Positions 8,309 through 16,772 are shown, counted from the stretch's first letter. The stretch: DNA of 64,000 nt from Fibrivirga algicola (GCF_011742925.1 NZ_WAEL01000001.1:806001-870000); one strand, 5' to 3'. Made by a program: numbers and translations. Notes: a model not told the origin generated them from the sequence alone.

Positions 8309-8743
8309 CTAATTACCAACTGTTAACGGGCCGTTTGTCTCGACCCAATATAAGCATACCTGTTCGAGCAATTGCCGCATCGTTTGCATGTCAATTGGCT
8401 TTACCAAACATGAATTGGCTCCCGCCTCATAGCAAGCCTGTACTTCCTGAGCTGACGATGAACTGGTAATGACTACCACCGGAATCAGTTTCCAGGCCGG
8501 ATTCTGTTTGAGCCGTAACAGAGTTTGCTGGCCATCCATGCCAGGCATGTGCAAATCAAGCAGAATCAACGATGGCTGCACAGATGCTGCGTCGAGTTGA
8601 GTGAGTAACTCGGTCCCACCCGCAAAAAACGAAGTGTCATACTGGGGCATAAACCGGGTAAACACTTGTTGCACCAAAAACCGGTAGTCGTCGGCATCAT
8701 CGACAATGTAGACGAAAGCCTTATTCGTTGGTTTACCAACCAT
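8309..8743 (-). CDS. Single-domain response regulator (receiver only)
   Basis: A 144-residue receiver. The acidic pocket is VDDADD (14-19), the phosphoacceptor Asp63 is in ILLDLHMPGMDG, the switch Thr93 in VVVITSSSS, and Lys115 in CLVKPID. All catalytic residues are present. The tail has VCLYWVETNGPL, the same YW motif as the receiver at 6847 and the LytTR protein. It lies 32 bases upstream of the LytTR gene on the same strand, so the two are an operon and this receiver is likely to act together with the LytTR protein. It is divergent from the hybrid kinase gene, with 258 bases between them. Confidence 0.93.
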   Translation of the reverse strand: MVGKPTNKAFVYIVDDADDYRFLVQQVFTRFMPQYDTSFFAGGTELLTQLDAASVQPSLILLDLHMPGMDGQQTLLRLKQNPAWKLIPVVVITSSSSAQEVQACYEAGANSCLVKPIDMQTMRQLLEQVCLYWVETNGPLTVGN

Positions 8744-9001
8744 ATTAGTAGAGTATTATGTCGAGTTAAACTCGTTTAGTAGTAAATCAATAGGGTGCCA
8801 TATACGGATAAACGGTACTTTTATGAACGATACATCCCTGAAACCGCAAACGGGTTTGATTTTTATGTCCGTAAAGTCTACATGAATTAATATATATACC
8901 CGTCGATTGACCCCATGTCCTCACTTTCAGCTGTAAAGTTTGGCAATGGCATGTCAGCGCCGGTTTTATTTATCTCTTCATGCATATTTAGAGGCTAACC
9001 A

Positions 9002-11002
9002 ATGGCATTAGGTAGAGCTAGCAATGAGAAAAAAGGATCAGCCAATCCAAATGAGGCTGATGTAAACCATGACAGTGCTACGGGCAGAAATGAAACACTG
9101 GCTGGTGAAGCGTGGATGGAATCGGAATTACAGCGCTTAATTCTGAATAACGCCCGGGATCATGCCGTTTTTACTACTGACCTAAGTCGTCGGGTACGGA
9201 GCTGGAATTTTGGGGCCAGTAGTATGTTTGGGTATACGGAAACCGACATCGTTGGGCAGTTGGGCGACTTATTGTTTACCGAAGAAGACCGCCAGGATGG
9301 GGCACCGCAGCAGGAAGCCAATAGGGCCATCCGGGAAGGGTATGCAGAAAACGAACGTTGGCATCGCTGCAAGGATGGCTCACGGGTGTATGGGTCAGGT
9401 ACAACTACGCCGCTTCGCAGTGAAGCTGGCCTTACGATTGGCCTGGTAAAGATCATGCGCAATTTAACCCGGCAGAAACTGGCTGAAGAGGCCCAGCACG
9501 CGTCGGAAGAGCGCTGGCGGTTGGCTATTGATGCGGCTGGGCTGGGTACGTGGGATTGGGAGCTGGAAACGAATAACGTATACTGGAACGACCGACACTT
9601 CTGGCTCTTTGGTATGCAGCCAAGGCCAAACCCAGTTAGCCCAGCCGACTTTTTCAATCATGTACACCCAGACGACCGGCTGAGTGTTGAAGAGCAATTC
9701 GCTAAAGCTATCCGTGAGCGAATCGTATTTAATGCAGAGTTTCGCGCTATGCCTGACAAGTCATCAACGCGCTGGATGAGTGGCTATGGGCGTATTATGA
9801 ACGAACGCAACGGGGTGACTACCCACATGAGTGGGGTTATGTTCGACATTACCGAGCGGAAAGCGTCAGAGTTGGCTTTGCAGGAAGCGAACCGCCGAAA
9901 GGACGAATTTCTGGCCCTGCTGGCTCATGAACTTCGTAACCCGCTGGCCACATTACATAACTTGTTGCTTTTACTACAGCTACCGGAAAGCTACGATCAG
10001 GAGCAACGTATAGCTATACCCGGTAGCATCGGGATTATGGACCGGGAGGTCAAACATTTGGTGCGTTTGGTCGACGATCTGCTGGATGTGAGCCGGATCA
10101 GCCGGGGTAAAATCAACCTTATACGCGCACGCATAGACCTGGTAACGGTTGTCCGATTGGTGATTGAATCGGACCGTATACAAATTGATAAAGCAGGCCT
10201 ACGGCTATCCGTGTCTTTGCCCGACGAGCCCATTTTTCTCAACGGCGATCCTACACGGCTAAAACAGATCGTGAGCAATTTGCTGAGCAATGCTACCAAA
10301 TTCACACCCAGCGGCGGGGCCATATCCGTAGCTTTACAGCGATCAGGCAGCGAAGCCGTATTGCACGTTGCTGATACGGGCATTGGTATTCCACCCGATG
10401 AGCTGTCGCGCATATTCGGTTTATTCGTTCAGGTAGATACTTCGTTGGGGCGCTTGCAGCAGGGGCTGGGGCTAGGGCTTCCCCTGGTCGATGAATTGGT
10501 CGGCCTGCACGGCGGCCGAATTGTTGCCCAAAGCAAGGGGGCAGGCATGGGAAGCAAATTCGTTGTGCACCTCCCCGTTGAACCGAATGAACTACCACTA
10601 TCCATGGAAACGATCCCCAACAATCAAGCGCAACTACCTTCGAAGCGACGGATACTGGTTGTCGATGATAACAAAGATGCCGCCACGACGCTGGCTATGC
10701 TGCTAAAATTGACTGGCAATGAGACTCACACGCGGTTCGACGGGCTGGCGGGTGTGGAAGCGGCCGAGGCGTTGCGCCCACAGGTGGTACTTCTCGACAT
10801 CAATATGCCCGTCATGGATGGGTATCAGGCCTGCCGCCTGATTAAAGAAAAGCCGTGGGCAAAAGACACCCTGCTGATAGCGTTGAGCGGATATGGGCAA
10901 GATGAAGACAAACGCCGGAGCAAGGAAGCAGGCTTCGCGGAACATTTGGTTAAGCCGGTCGATCTGGCTCAGCTAACGACTTTGCTGGCGACCACAGCAT
11001 AG
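9002..11002 (+). CDS. Hybrid sensor histidine kinase (PAS-PAS-HisKA-HATPase-receiver)
   Basis: A 666-residue cytoplasmic hybrid kinase without membrane helices. The first PAS domain spans about residues 42-160 (AVFTTDLSRRVRSWN, FGYTETDIVGQ), the second about 168-290 (GTWDWELETN, HVHPDDR, FDITERK). The HisKA motif LLAHELRNPL gives phospho-His309. The ATPase has SNLLSNATKFTP, ADTGIGIP and GLGLGLP. A receiver at about 550-666 has VVDDN, Asp599 in LLDINMPVMDG and Lys651 in LVKPVD. Internal phosphorelay to Asp599 and onward transfer to the nearby single receivers is plausible. The ATG at 9002 is taken as the start. A 26-bp perfect hairpin follows the stop by 11 bases. Confidence 0.94.
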   Translation: MALGRASNEKKGSANPNEADVNHDSATGRNETLAGEAWMESELQRLILNNARDHAVFTTDLSRRVRSWNFGASSMFGYTETDIVGQLGDLLFTEEDRQDGAPQQEANRAIREGYAENERWHRCKDGSRVYGSGTTTPLRSEAGLTIGLVKIMRNLTRQKLAEEAQHASEERWRLAIDAAGLGTWDWELETNNVYWNDRHFWLFGMQPRPNPVSPADFFNHVHPDDRLSVEEQFAKAIRERIVFNAEFRAMPDKSSTRWMSGYGRIMNERNGVTTHMSGVMFDITERKASELALQEANRRKDEFLALLAHELRNPLATLHNLLLLLQLPESYDQEQRIAIPGSIGIMDREVKHLVRLVDDLLDVSRISRGKINLIRARIDLVTVVRLVIESDRIQIDKAGLRLSVSLPDEPIFLNGDPTRLKQIVSNLLSNATKFTPSGGAISVALQRSGSEAVLHVADTGIGIPPDELSRIFGLFVQVDTSLGRLQQGLGLGLPLVDELVGLHGGRIVAQSKGAGMGSKFVVHLPVEPNELPLSMETIPNNQAQLPSKRRILVVDDNKDAATTLAMLLKLTGNETHTRFDGLAGVEAAEALRPQVVLLDINMPVMDGYQACRLIKEKPWAKDTLLIALSGYGQDEDKRRSKEAGFAEHLVKPVDLAQLTTLLATTA

Positions 11003-11013
11003 CCCATACATAC

Positions 11014-11071
11014 GTACCTAAATGCCAACGCCCCGGCTCTGAAATGAGCCGGGGCGTTGGCATTTAGGTAC
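11014..11071. terminator. 26-bp perfect-stem bidirectional terminator
   Basis: Arms 11014-11039 and 11046-11071 are perfectly complementary over 26 bases, with a 6-base loop. It separates the convergent hybrid kinase and GMC oxidoreductase genes. No T tract follows. The arm starts GTACCTAAATG and continues with CAACGCCCCGG, which resembles the arm of the 44-bp hairpin at 53474-53578. Confidence 0.85.
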
Positions 11072-11081
11072 ATGCAGACGT

Positions 11082-12794
11082 CTAGATGTTCTTCTTCTTC
11101 GACTCGGCCACCGCAAAACTGGCTGCACGGGCCGTAAGGGCCATATAAGTCAGTGATGGGTTTACGCAGGAAGCCGATACCATGCAGGAGCCGTCGGTAA
11201 CGAACACGTTTTTAACGGCGTGCATCTGATTATTCCCGTTCAGCACCGATGTTTTAGGGTCGCGTCCCATCCGGGCCGTTCCCATTTCATGGATAGCCAT
11301 GCCCAGGTACGAGCCCCGGTCGTACGTCTTCACGTTTTTAACGCCCGATGCTTCCAGCATTTCCTTGGCGTCGTTCATCATGTCGACGCGCATTTTCATC
11401 TCGTTTTCCTTCAGTTCGGCATCGAACACCGAGAGGGGCATACCCCATTTGTCTTTCTCGTTCTTGTCGAGATACATCCGGTTTTCGTAGTACGGCAGGG
11501 TTTCGCCGAATGCGCCCAGGCCCATTGTCCAGGCGCCCGGCTTGGTGAGTTCCTCTTTATAGTCGGCGCCGAAGCTCATTTCGGCCACGTTGCGCTGCCA
11601 GCCCTGTCGGCTGCCGCCACCCTGATACCCAAAGCCACGCAGGTAATCACGCTTATCGGCACCGATATTGCGATACCGCGGCACATAAATGCCATTGGCC
11701 CGGCGGCCTGAGTAGTATTTGTCGAGGTCGCCTTCCCACTCGCCCGAAGCGCCCGTGCGGAAGTGGTGATCCATCAGGTTATGACCGAGCTGCCCCGAAT
11801 CATTACCGAAACCGGTCGGGAAACGGTTCGAGGTTGAGTTTAGCAACAGGGCGGTAGTGCCCAGGGTACTACCGCAGACGAAGATGATTTTGGCAAAAAA
11901 TTCGCGCTCCTGCATCGTAACGGCGTCAACGATACGTACCCCAGTCGCTTTTTTGCTGTTCTCATCGTACATAATGTTGGTCACCACCGAATCGGGGCGT
12001 AGCGTGAGGCGACCCGTTTTGGCGGCTGGTGGCAGCGTACACGACTGGGTACTGAAATACGCCCCGTATGGGCAGCCCAGCGAGCACTTGTTGCGGTATT
12101 GGCACGAAGCCCGACCCTGATTCATCTGGGCCTGCGCCGCTTTCGACAGATTGGCTACCCGACCGATGGTCATCGTGCGGCCAGGGAAGTTCTTTTCAAT
12201 GCGTTTCCGCACTTCCTTTTCCACGCAGTACATTTCCATAGGCGGGAGGAACTCGCTGTCGGGAAGCTGAGGCAGGTTAAGGGCTTCGCCCGAAATACCG
12301 GCAAATTTCTCGACGTATGAGTACCAGGGGGCAACGTCTTTGTAGCGGATCGGCCAGTCAACGGCGATTCCTTCTTTAAGGTTTGCCTCGAAATCGATGT
12401 CGCTCAGGCGGTATGATTGCCGCCCCCACATGATCGATTTGCCACCAACGATATTGGGCCGGTACCAGTCGAACCGCTTCACTTCTTTGTAGAGCGAATC
12501 CGAATCGTTCATCCAGTACTTCTCCGTCATTTCGTTGTACGGGTAATCGCGTGCCAGTTTTGGGTGCGACTCCTTCTGATCCATCGTCAGCCGACCATTA
12601 TACTTAGTTTGCCACGGATCTTTCATGGCATAATCGTAGCCGGAAACGTGTTCGAGTTGCTTTCCTTTTTCAAGCATCAGCACCCGCAACCCTTTTTCGG
12701 TTAACTCTTTAGCGGCCCACCCCCCCGATATGCCAGAGCCAATGACAATGGCATCGTAGGTTTGCTCTTTTATTGCGTCAATATTGAGATTCAT
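11082..12794 (-). CDS. GMC-family FAD-dependent oxidoreductase
   Basis: A 570-residue flavoprotein of the glucose-methanol-choline family. The N-terminal Rossmann motif DAIVIGSGISGGWAAKEL (about 15-32) binds FAD and is followed by LRVLMLEKGK. A Cys-rich stretch, CQYRNKCSLGCPYG at about 232-245, is typical of the gluconate/sorbitol dehydrogenase branch. The C-terminal domain has HEMGTARMGRDP with the catalytic-type His, then NVFVTDGSCMVSASCVNPS. The gene lies 81 bases downstream of the gene for a gluconate-2-dehydrogenase subunit-3-like protein; in this family the small subunit helps Tat export of the signal-less large one (family knowledge), so this is probably a periplasmic sugar or alcohol dehydrogenase. 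The substrate is not predictable. No cytochrome subunit is nearby. Confidence 0.92.
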   Translation of the reverse strand: MNLNIDAIKEQTYDAIVIGSGISGGWAAKELTEKGLRVLMLEKGKQLEHVSGYDYAMKDPWQTKYNGRLTMDQKESHPKLARDYPYNEMTEKYWMNDSDSLYKEVKRFDWYRPNIVGGKSIMWGRQSYRLSDIDFEANLKEGIAVDWPIRYKDVAPWYSYVEKFAGISGEALNLPQLPDSEFLPPMEMYCVEKEVRKRIEKNFPGRTMTIGRVANLSKAAQAQMNQGRASCQYRNKCSLGCPYGAYFSTQSCTLPPAAKTGRLTLRPDSVVTNIMYDENSKKATGVRIVDAVTMQEREFFAKIIFVCGSTLGTTALLLNSTSNRFPTGFGNDSGQLGHNLMDHHFRTGASGEWEGDLDKYYSGRRANGIYVPRYRNIGADKRDYLRGFGYQGGGSRQGWQRNVAEMSFGADYKEELTKPGAWTMGLGAFGETLPYYENRMYLDKNEKDKWGMPLSVFDAELKENEMKMRVDMMNDAKEMLEASGVKNVKTYDRGSYLGMAIHEMGTARMGRDPKTSVLNGNNQMHAVKNVFVTDGSCMVSASCVNPSLTYMALTARAASFAVAESKKKNI

Positions 12795-12875
12795 CGGAAA
12801 ATCAGTTTTCAGATTTCAGTTCGCTGTTGTTGATTGTGTTGCCGGGAGCAGCGCAACCGGAAACAGCAAACTCAG

Positions 12876-13406
12876 TTAGATTGCCCAGGTTTTTTGACCT
12901 GGTTTCAAGGGAATGCAGGCTTCGAACTTACCTGGCACAGGTACGTATTCCAATGCCTTTGTGGCACCAATCTCTGATGTAAAATAGCCGGTGGTGGTAA
13001 GTTCCTTCATCCGTAGGAAGAAAGGCTTGTCGGCCATCGTGGTCTGCTTGACCAAGTCAATTTTCTGGGCCGCATCGAGGCTGGCAAACTCTTTACCGAA
13101 TTTTTCTTTGCCGGTTGCCTCCAGTTTGGCCAACCCGCCATAAAATGCCTCCTGATCTGCTTTGGGGTAGCAATCGCGCATGACCCGGACAATGAATTTC
13201 TCAACCCCGGCGGCTTTGGCGCCGGGTGTAGTAGTAGTTGGAATGATCACATCGGCAACTTCGGCCAGCAGGGCTTCCTGTGCTGGTGTTACGGGTACGC
13301 TGGGACCAATGTTGGTAATTCGACCCATAGCGCCCGCCAGGGTTGGAGCCGATAACACGCCACCCAGCATAAGGGCTGCCTGTTGTATGGCCTCTCTGCG
13401 TTTCAT
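12876..13406 (-). CDS. Gluconate 2-dehydrogenase subunit 3-like protein (Tat-type signal)
   Basis: A 176-residue protein. ATG 13406 is preferred over the further upstream in-frame start at 13439 because MKRREAIQQAALMLGGVLSA opens a twin-arginine-like signal. The mature part matches gluconate 2-dehydrogenase subunit 3: EALLAEVADVIIPTTTTPGA, then AAGVEKFIVRVMRDCY and a helical middle. The family partners a GMC oxidoreductase large subunit, and the gene for one follows 81 bases downstream. The signal presumably carries the complex out by Tat (inference). A 9-bp inverted repeat lies 15 bases upstream of the start. Confidence 0.88.
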   Translation of the reverse strand: MKRREAIQQAALMLGGVLSAPTLAGAMGRITNIGPSVPVTPAQEALLAEVADVIIPTTTTPGAKAAGVEKFIVRVMRDCYPKADQEAFYGGLAKLEATGKEKFGKEFASLDAAQKIDLVKQTTMADKPFFLRMKELTTTGYFTSEIGATKALEYVPVPGKFEACIPLKPGQKTWAI

Positions 13407-13421
13407 AGATGAGTTGGTTTT

Positions 13422-13447
13422 AGTAGTACTAGTCAGCAAGTACTACT
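13422..13447. promoter_or_regulatory. Inverted repeat upstream of the dehydrogenase operon
   Basis: AGTAGTACT (13422-13430) and AGTACTACT (13439-13447) are perfectly complementary with an 8-base spacer. The position, 15 bases before the subunit-3 ATG, suits an operator or a leader hairpin. No cognate regulator is visible. Confidence 0.4.
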
Positions 13448-13565
13448 GAAAGCGCAACGAAGTGCTTGTTTACCAATTGGATTTGACCAAACCGTAATTT
13501 TAGGTCTTTTTTTTCGCAAAAGTCGACGAGAAAGTTACTTGCGGGCGGATATGAGCGCAAACGAA

Positions 13566-13597
13566 GAAAGCCTGAATCATACTTGATTCAGGCTTTC
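13566..13597 (-). terminator. Terminator candidate of tRNA-Leu
   Basis: GAAAGCCTGAATCA (13566-13579) pairs with TGATTCAGGCTTTC (13584-13597): a 14-bp perfect stem with a 4-base loop. It lies 27 bases beyond the 3' end of the minus-strand tRNA-Leu gene. Confidence 0.75.
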
Positions 13598-13623
13598 CTG
13601 TACTACAACTTGCTATGCAGTTG

Positions 13624-13705
13624 TGACCACGGGGAGACTCGAACTCCCACATCTTGCGAAACCACCCCCTCAAAGTGGCGTGTCTACCAATTTCACCACG
13701 TGGCC
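13624..13705 (-). tRNA. tRNA-Leu (anticodon GAG)
   Basis: 82 nt on the minus strand. The acceptor pairs GGCCACG with CGTGGTC, and the discriminator is A. The D arm contains AAATTGGTAGACACG, the anticodon arm is CCACT-TTGAGGG-GGTGG giving GAG, a long class II variable arm follows, and the T arm is GGGAG-TTCGAGT-CTCCC. The 3' CCA is not encoded. A terminator hairpin follows. Confidence 0.95.
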
Positions 13706-13855
13706 GTGTTTTATTGTGGATGCAAAAGTAGAGTAACCACGTGATAATGTCAATGCACCCGCTGAAAATCGGCCAAATTTTCGTAATTTAGGGGTATGAA
13801 CTGGTCGGTATGCAAACGCACCCGGCTGGCTTTTCAAACTGAATCAATTAAGTAT

Positions 13856-14260
13856 ATGGCACTTGAATTAGTGGGCAAGCTGATAAAAACGCTGCCGGAA
13901 GTGACGGGCCAGGGCAAAAATGGCACCTGGCAGAAACAGGAATTTGTAGTTGAGACTACAGATCAGTTTCCCAAAAAAGTATGTGTTTCACTTTGGGGCG
14001 ACAAAGTCAACGATCTCAAGCAGTATGCCCCCGGTGACATGCTGAAACTAAGCCTGAACTTAGAGTCTCGCGAGTACAACGAGCGTTGGTATACGGAAGC
14101 CCGCGTGTGGCGTATCGAGGCAGCCGATGGGGCTGAAGGTGGTGCGCCGGCTCAGGGGCAATCGGCTCCAGCAGCCAGCAAGCCACGGGCCGCCCAGCCA
14201 ACAGCCGTGCCGTTTAACTCGTCATTCGACGACGATAACAGCGGCGATCTGCCGTTTTAA
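13856..14260 (+). CDS. DUF3127 family protein with SSB-like acidic tail
   Basis: A 134-residue soluble protein. ATG 13856 is preferred; the frame opens at 13796, but the extra 20 residues do not look like the family. The core is ALELVGKLIKTLPEVTG, then WQKQEFVVET, FPKKVCVSLWGDK and NLESREYNERWYTEARVWRI, which matches DUF3127, a small OB-fold-like family of Bacteroidota (family knowledge). A Pro/Ala-rich linker leads to a C terminus DDDNSGDLPF, strikingly like the acidic DDDIPF-type tail through which bacterial SSB recruits partner proteins. A single-stranded nucleic-acid role is therefore attractive, but it is inference. Confidence 0.85.
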   Translation: MALELVGKLIKTLPEVTGQGKNGTWQKQEFVVETTDQFPKKVCVSLWGDKVNDLKQYAPGDMLKLSLNLESREYNERWYTEARVWRIEAADGAEGGAPAQGQSAPAASKPRAAQPTAVPFNSSFDDDNSGDLPF

Positions 14261-14265
14261 AACTA

Positions 14266-14321
14266 GTTTGATGTTGCCCTGCTAAGCAACCAGTTCGCTC
14301 ATCGGCAGGGCAACATCAAAC
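14266..14321 (+). terminator. 16-bp stem terminator after DUF3127 gene
   Basis: GTTTGATGTTGCCCTG (14266-14281) pairs perfectly with 14306-14321 across a 24-base loop. It begins 5 bases after the stop. The arm shares GTTTGAYGTTGC with the hairpin at 57748-57820. Confidence 0.75.
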
Positions 14322-14328
14322 CTCAAAC

Positions 14329-14375
14329 AAAAAAATAGGGTCTGAAAACATGATGTTTTCAGACCCTATTTTTTT
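14329..14375. terminator. 22-bp perfect bidirectional terminator
   Basis: Arms 14329-14350 and 14354-14375 pair over 22 bases with a TGA loop. The stem is flanked by A7 and T7, the classical intrinsic terminator form on both strands. It ends the DUF3127 transcript on the plus strand and the tRNA-Lys transcript on the minus strand. Confidence 0.92.
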
Positions 14376-14379
14376 GTTG

Positions 14380-14452
14380 TGATCCGGCTGGGATTCGAAC
14401 CCAGGACCCATACATTAAAAGTGTATTGCTCTACCAGCTGAGCTACCAGATC
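14380..14452 (-). tRNA. tRNA-Lys (anticodon TTT)
   Basis: 73 nt on the minus strand. The acceptor GATCTGG pairs with CCGGATC, and the discriminator is A. The D arm is GCTCAGCTGGTAGAGC, the anticodon arm ATACA-CTTTTAA-TGTAT gives TTT, and the T arm is CTGGG-TTCGAAT-CCCAG. CCA is not encoded. The terminator at 14329-14375 follows directly. Confidence 0.96.
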
Positions 14453-14524
14453 GGGCAAGTTCAGCAGCAGATTAAATGACCGTTTCCTGAATCGCGATGC
14501 AAAATTATTGCGTAATTTGGCCCA

Positions 14525-15268
14525 ATGCAAGCCTTCGTCGTAAAAATATTCCTATTTCTGGGGGTTTTGCGGGCAGTGTTCTGTGCCTCAGCCGTATTGG
14601 CGCAACCTGCACCCACAGAGAACCTCGTGAGCACCGCTGATTCGCTCTATCGGGTAGGCGATTGGGCTGATGCATCGCGCTACTATGAATCGGCTATGGT
14701 GGCCGGTCAGCCCGCCACCGATCCGATGCTACTGAAAATGGCACGTACCTATGAGCAACAGGGCGACGTGGCCAAAGTGCTTTATTTTCTGCAAGTCTAT
14801 TTCAAGCGCCACCCCGACGAAGCGGTGCTGCGCAAAATGAATGATTTCGCCCGGGCTAACAGCTTAACCGGCTATGAAACCAGTGACCTGAATTATTTCT
14901 ACCTGTTCTATCGCCAATACGGTGTGTATTTGTTGCTGGTTATGTTGTTGCTTGGTGCGTATGTCTTCAGTGTGTTGCTTATCAAATCGATGCGCCACGA
15001 AGCGACATCGGCCCGGCTCAAAACCTTGATTCTGATTTACTTCGTTGTATTGCTGGTTTTTGTTAACCTACCGGAAGGGTACGAAGCCGGTATTACCAAT
15101 GCCACACAGGTTTATTTACGGTCAGAACCTTCAGCCGCTGCACCAGTAGAGGTAACGCTGGGCCGGGGTAACAAAGTGAACATTGTAAGCAGTACCGATA
15201 TCTGGTGGCGGGTTTTTTGGAATAATAAGCTTTATTACGTCCGCAAAGACACACTATGGATTATTTGA
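14525..15268 (+). CDS. Membrane protein with TPR-like repeats and C-terminal SH3-like domain
   Basis: A 247-residue envelope protein. An N-terminal signal peptide ends near AVLAQP (about residue 27). Residues 35-110 form TPR-like helices (ADSLYRVGDWADASRYYESA, then MARTYEQQGDVAKVLYFLQ). Two membrane helices follow at about 138-157 (VYLLLVMLLLGAYVFSVLL) and 168-186 (LILIYFVVLLVFVNL). The C-terminal 55 residues (YLRSEPSAAAPVEVTLGRG, WWRVFWNNKLYYVRKDTLWI) resemble a bacterial SH3 domain. The overall plan is like BatE-type proteins. It is 21 bases upstream of an MFS transporter gene on the same strand, so the two are probably cotranscribed. The partner is unknown. Confidence 0.8.
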   Translation: MQAFVVKIFLFLGVLRAVFCASAVLAQPAPTENLVSTADSLYRVGDWADASRYYESAMVAGQPATDPMLLKMARTYEQQGDVAKVLYFLQVYFKRHPDEAVLRKMNDFARANSLTGYETSDLNYFYLFYRQYGVYLLLVMLLLGAYVFSVLLIKSMRHEATSARLKTLILIYFVVLLVFVNLPEGYEAGITNATQVYLRSEPSAAAPVEVTLGRGNKVNIVSSTDIWWRVFWNNKLYYVRKDTLWII

Positions 15269-15289
15269 CAACTACCCACCCCGATTTAC

Positions 15290-16606
15290 ATGAAAAATGA
15301 TCCTCGCGTTATCCGAGCCTGGACACTCTACGATTGGGCCAACTCGGTTCACTCCCTGGTGATTGTCTCCAGTATTTTCCCTGTTTATTTCTCAGCAACG
15401 GCCCTCAACGATGCAGGAGGCCCTGTCATTAATTTCCTGGGTTTGAATGTAAAGAACTCGGTACTGTTTTCGTATACCGTATCAGTGGCCATGCTTTTCG
15501 TGGCCATCATAAGCCCCTTCACCACCGCCCTGGCCGATTATAGTGGTAAGAAGAAGGCGTTCATGAAGTTTTTCTGTTACACGGGATCAATTGCCTGTGC
15601 GCTGCTGTATTTTTTCACGAAGGAGACTACCACCTTCGCCATTTTTTGCTTTGCCTGGAGCCTGGTTGGCTGGAGTGGCAGTATCGTTTTTTACAACTCC
15701 TACTTGCCCGATATCGCCACCGAAGACCAGTTCGACCGGGTCAGTGCACGTGGCTTTTCTATGGGCTACATTGGCAGCGTTGCCCTGATGATCTTCAACC
15801 TGATGATGATTCTGAAACCGGAATGGTTTGGCGGCATGTCAAGCGGTATGGCGTCCCGTATTTCGTTTCTAACGGTGGGGCTCTGGTGGTTCGGATTTGC
15901 CCAGATTCCGTTTAGGGTGTTGCCCGATGGCGTGCGCAAAACCAGAACTGGCAATGACGGCAACTGGCTGTTCAATGGCTTCCGTGAATTGAGGAAAGTG
16001 TTCACCGAATTAAAGGAACAAACCCTGACACAACGATTCCTGATTGCTTTCTTCATCTACAACATGGCCGTGCAGACGGTGATGTACGTGGCCACATTAT
16101 TCGGCTCGAACGAGTTGAAGATGGAAGGCAGCGCCCTGATCATTACTATTTTACTGATCCAATTGGTAGCCATCCCGGGGGCTTACGGCTTTGCCCGCCT
16201 ATCGGAGCGTATTGGCAATACCTATGCTATCATGGCCGCCGTTGTTATCTGGATCGGTATCTGCATTGCCGCCTACTTCGTGACAACCCAAAATCAGTTT
16301 TTTCTGGTTGCCGGCGTGGTTGGGCTGGTTATGGGTGGTATTCAGTCCCTGTCTCGTTCCACCTATTCAAAGTTGTTGCCACCCACAACCGATACGGCCT
16401 CTTATTTCAGTTTCTATGACGTGTGCGAAAAGCTCTCGATTGTGGTGGGTACGTTCATTTACGGCTACGTTGAGCAAGTAACGGGCAGCATGCGAAATAG
16501 TATTTTGGCCTTGCTGGTTCTGTTTATCATTGGATTAGCATTGCTAGCTCGTATACCATCACAAAAAGTGTACGGCCTGCGTTTGGAAAAACCCGAAGTT
16601 GCGTAA
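15290..16606 (+). CDS. MFS transporter, UMF1/Atg22-like family
   Basis: A 438-residue integral membrane protein with about 12 predicted helices. The opening WTLYDWANSVHSLVIVSSIF and the following FPVYFSATA are characteristic of the Atg22/UMF1 branch of the major facilitator superfamily. Further family signs are ALADYSGKKKAFMKFF in the loop between helices 2 and 3 and QSLSRSTYSKLLPP in the second half. Yeast Atg22 exports amino acids from the vacuole; substrates of bacterial members are unknown (family knowledge). The start codon ATG 15290 lies 21 bases after the TPR/SH3 gene. A tRNA-Val gene follows on the same strand. Confidence 0.9.
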   Translation: MKNDPRVIRAWTLYDWANSVHSLVIVSSIFPVYFSATALNDAGGPVINFLGLNVKNSVLFSYTVSVAMLFVAIISPFTTALADYSGKKKAFMKFFCYTGSIACALLYFFTKETTTFAIFCFAWSLVGWSGSIVFYNSYLPDIATEDQFDRVSARGFSMGYIGSVALMIFNLMMILKPEWFGGMSSGMASRISFLTVGLWWFGFAQIPFRVLPDGVRKTRTGNDGNWLFNGFRELRKVFTELKEQTLTQRFLIAFFIYNMAVQTVMYVATLFGSNELKMEGSALIITILLIQLVAIPGAYGFARLSERIGNTYAIMAAVVIWIGICIAAYFVTTQNQFFLVAGVVGLVMGGIQSLSRSTYSKLLPPTTDTASYFSFYDVCEKLSIVVGTFIYGYVEQVTGSMRNSILALLVLFIIGLALLARIPSQKVYGLRLEKPEVA

Positions 16607-16651
16607 GTTTGCACTCCCGTTTGGCAGCAAGCTTGCTTAATCAAACGAAAT

Positions 16652-16726
16652 AGGATGTTAGCTCAGTTGGTTCAGAGCGCCGCCTTGACAGGGCGGAGGT
16701 CAGCGGTTCGAGCCCGCTACGTCCTA
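16652..16726 (+). tRNA. tRNA-Val (anticodon GAC)
   Basis: 75 nt. The acceptor AGGATGT pairs with ACGTCCT, and the discriminator is A. The D arm is GCTCAGTTGGTTCAGAGC, the anticodon arm CCGCC-TTGACAG-GGCGG gives GAC, and the T loop contains GGTTCGAGCC. CCA is not encoded. A strong intrinsic terminator follows 11 bases later. Confidence 0.95.
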
Positions 16727-16737
16727 CTAAAAAAAGC

Positions 16738-16772
16738 AAAAACCCTCAAATCAGGCTGATTTGAGGGTTTTT
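16738..16772 (+). terminator. Terminator of tRNA-Val
   Basis: AAAAACCCTCAAATCA (16738-16753) pairs perfectly with 16757-16772 across a GGC loop: a 16-bp stem ending in T5. Confidence 0.92.
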
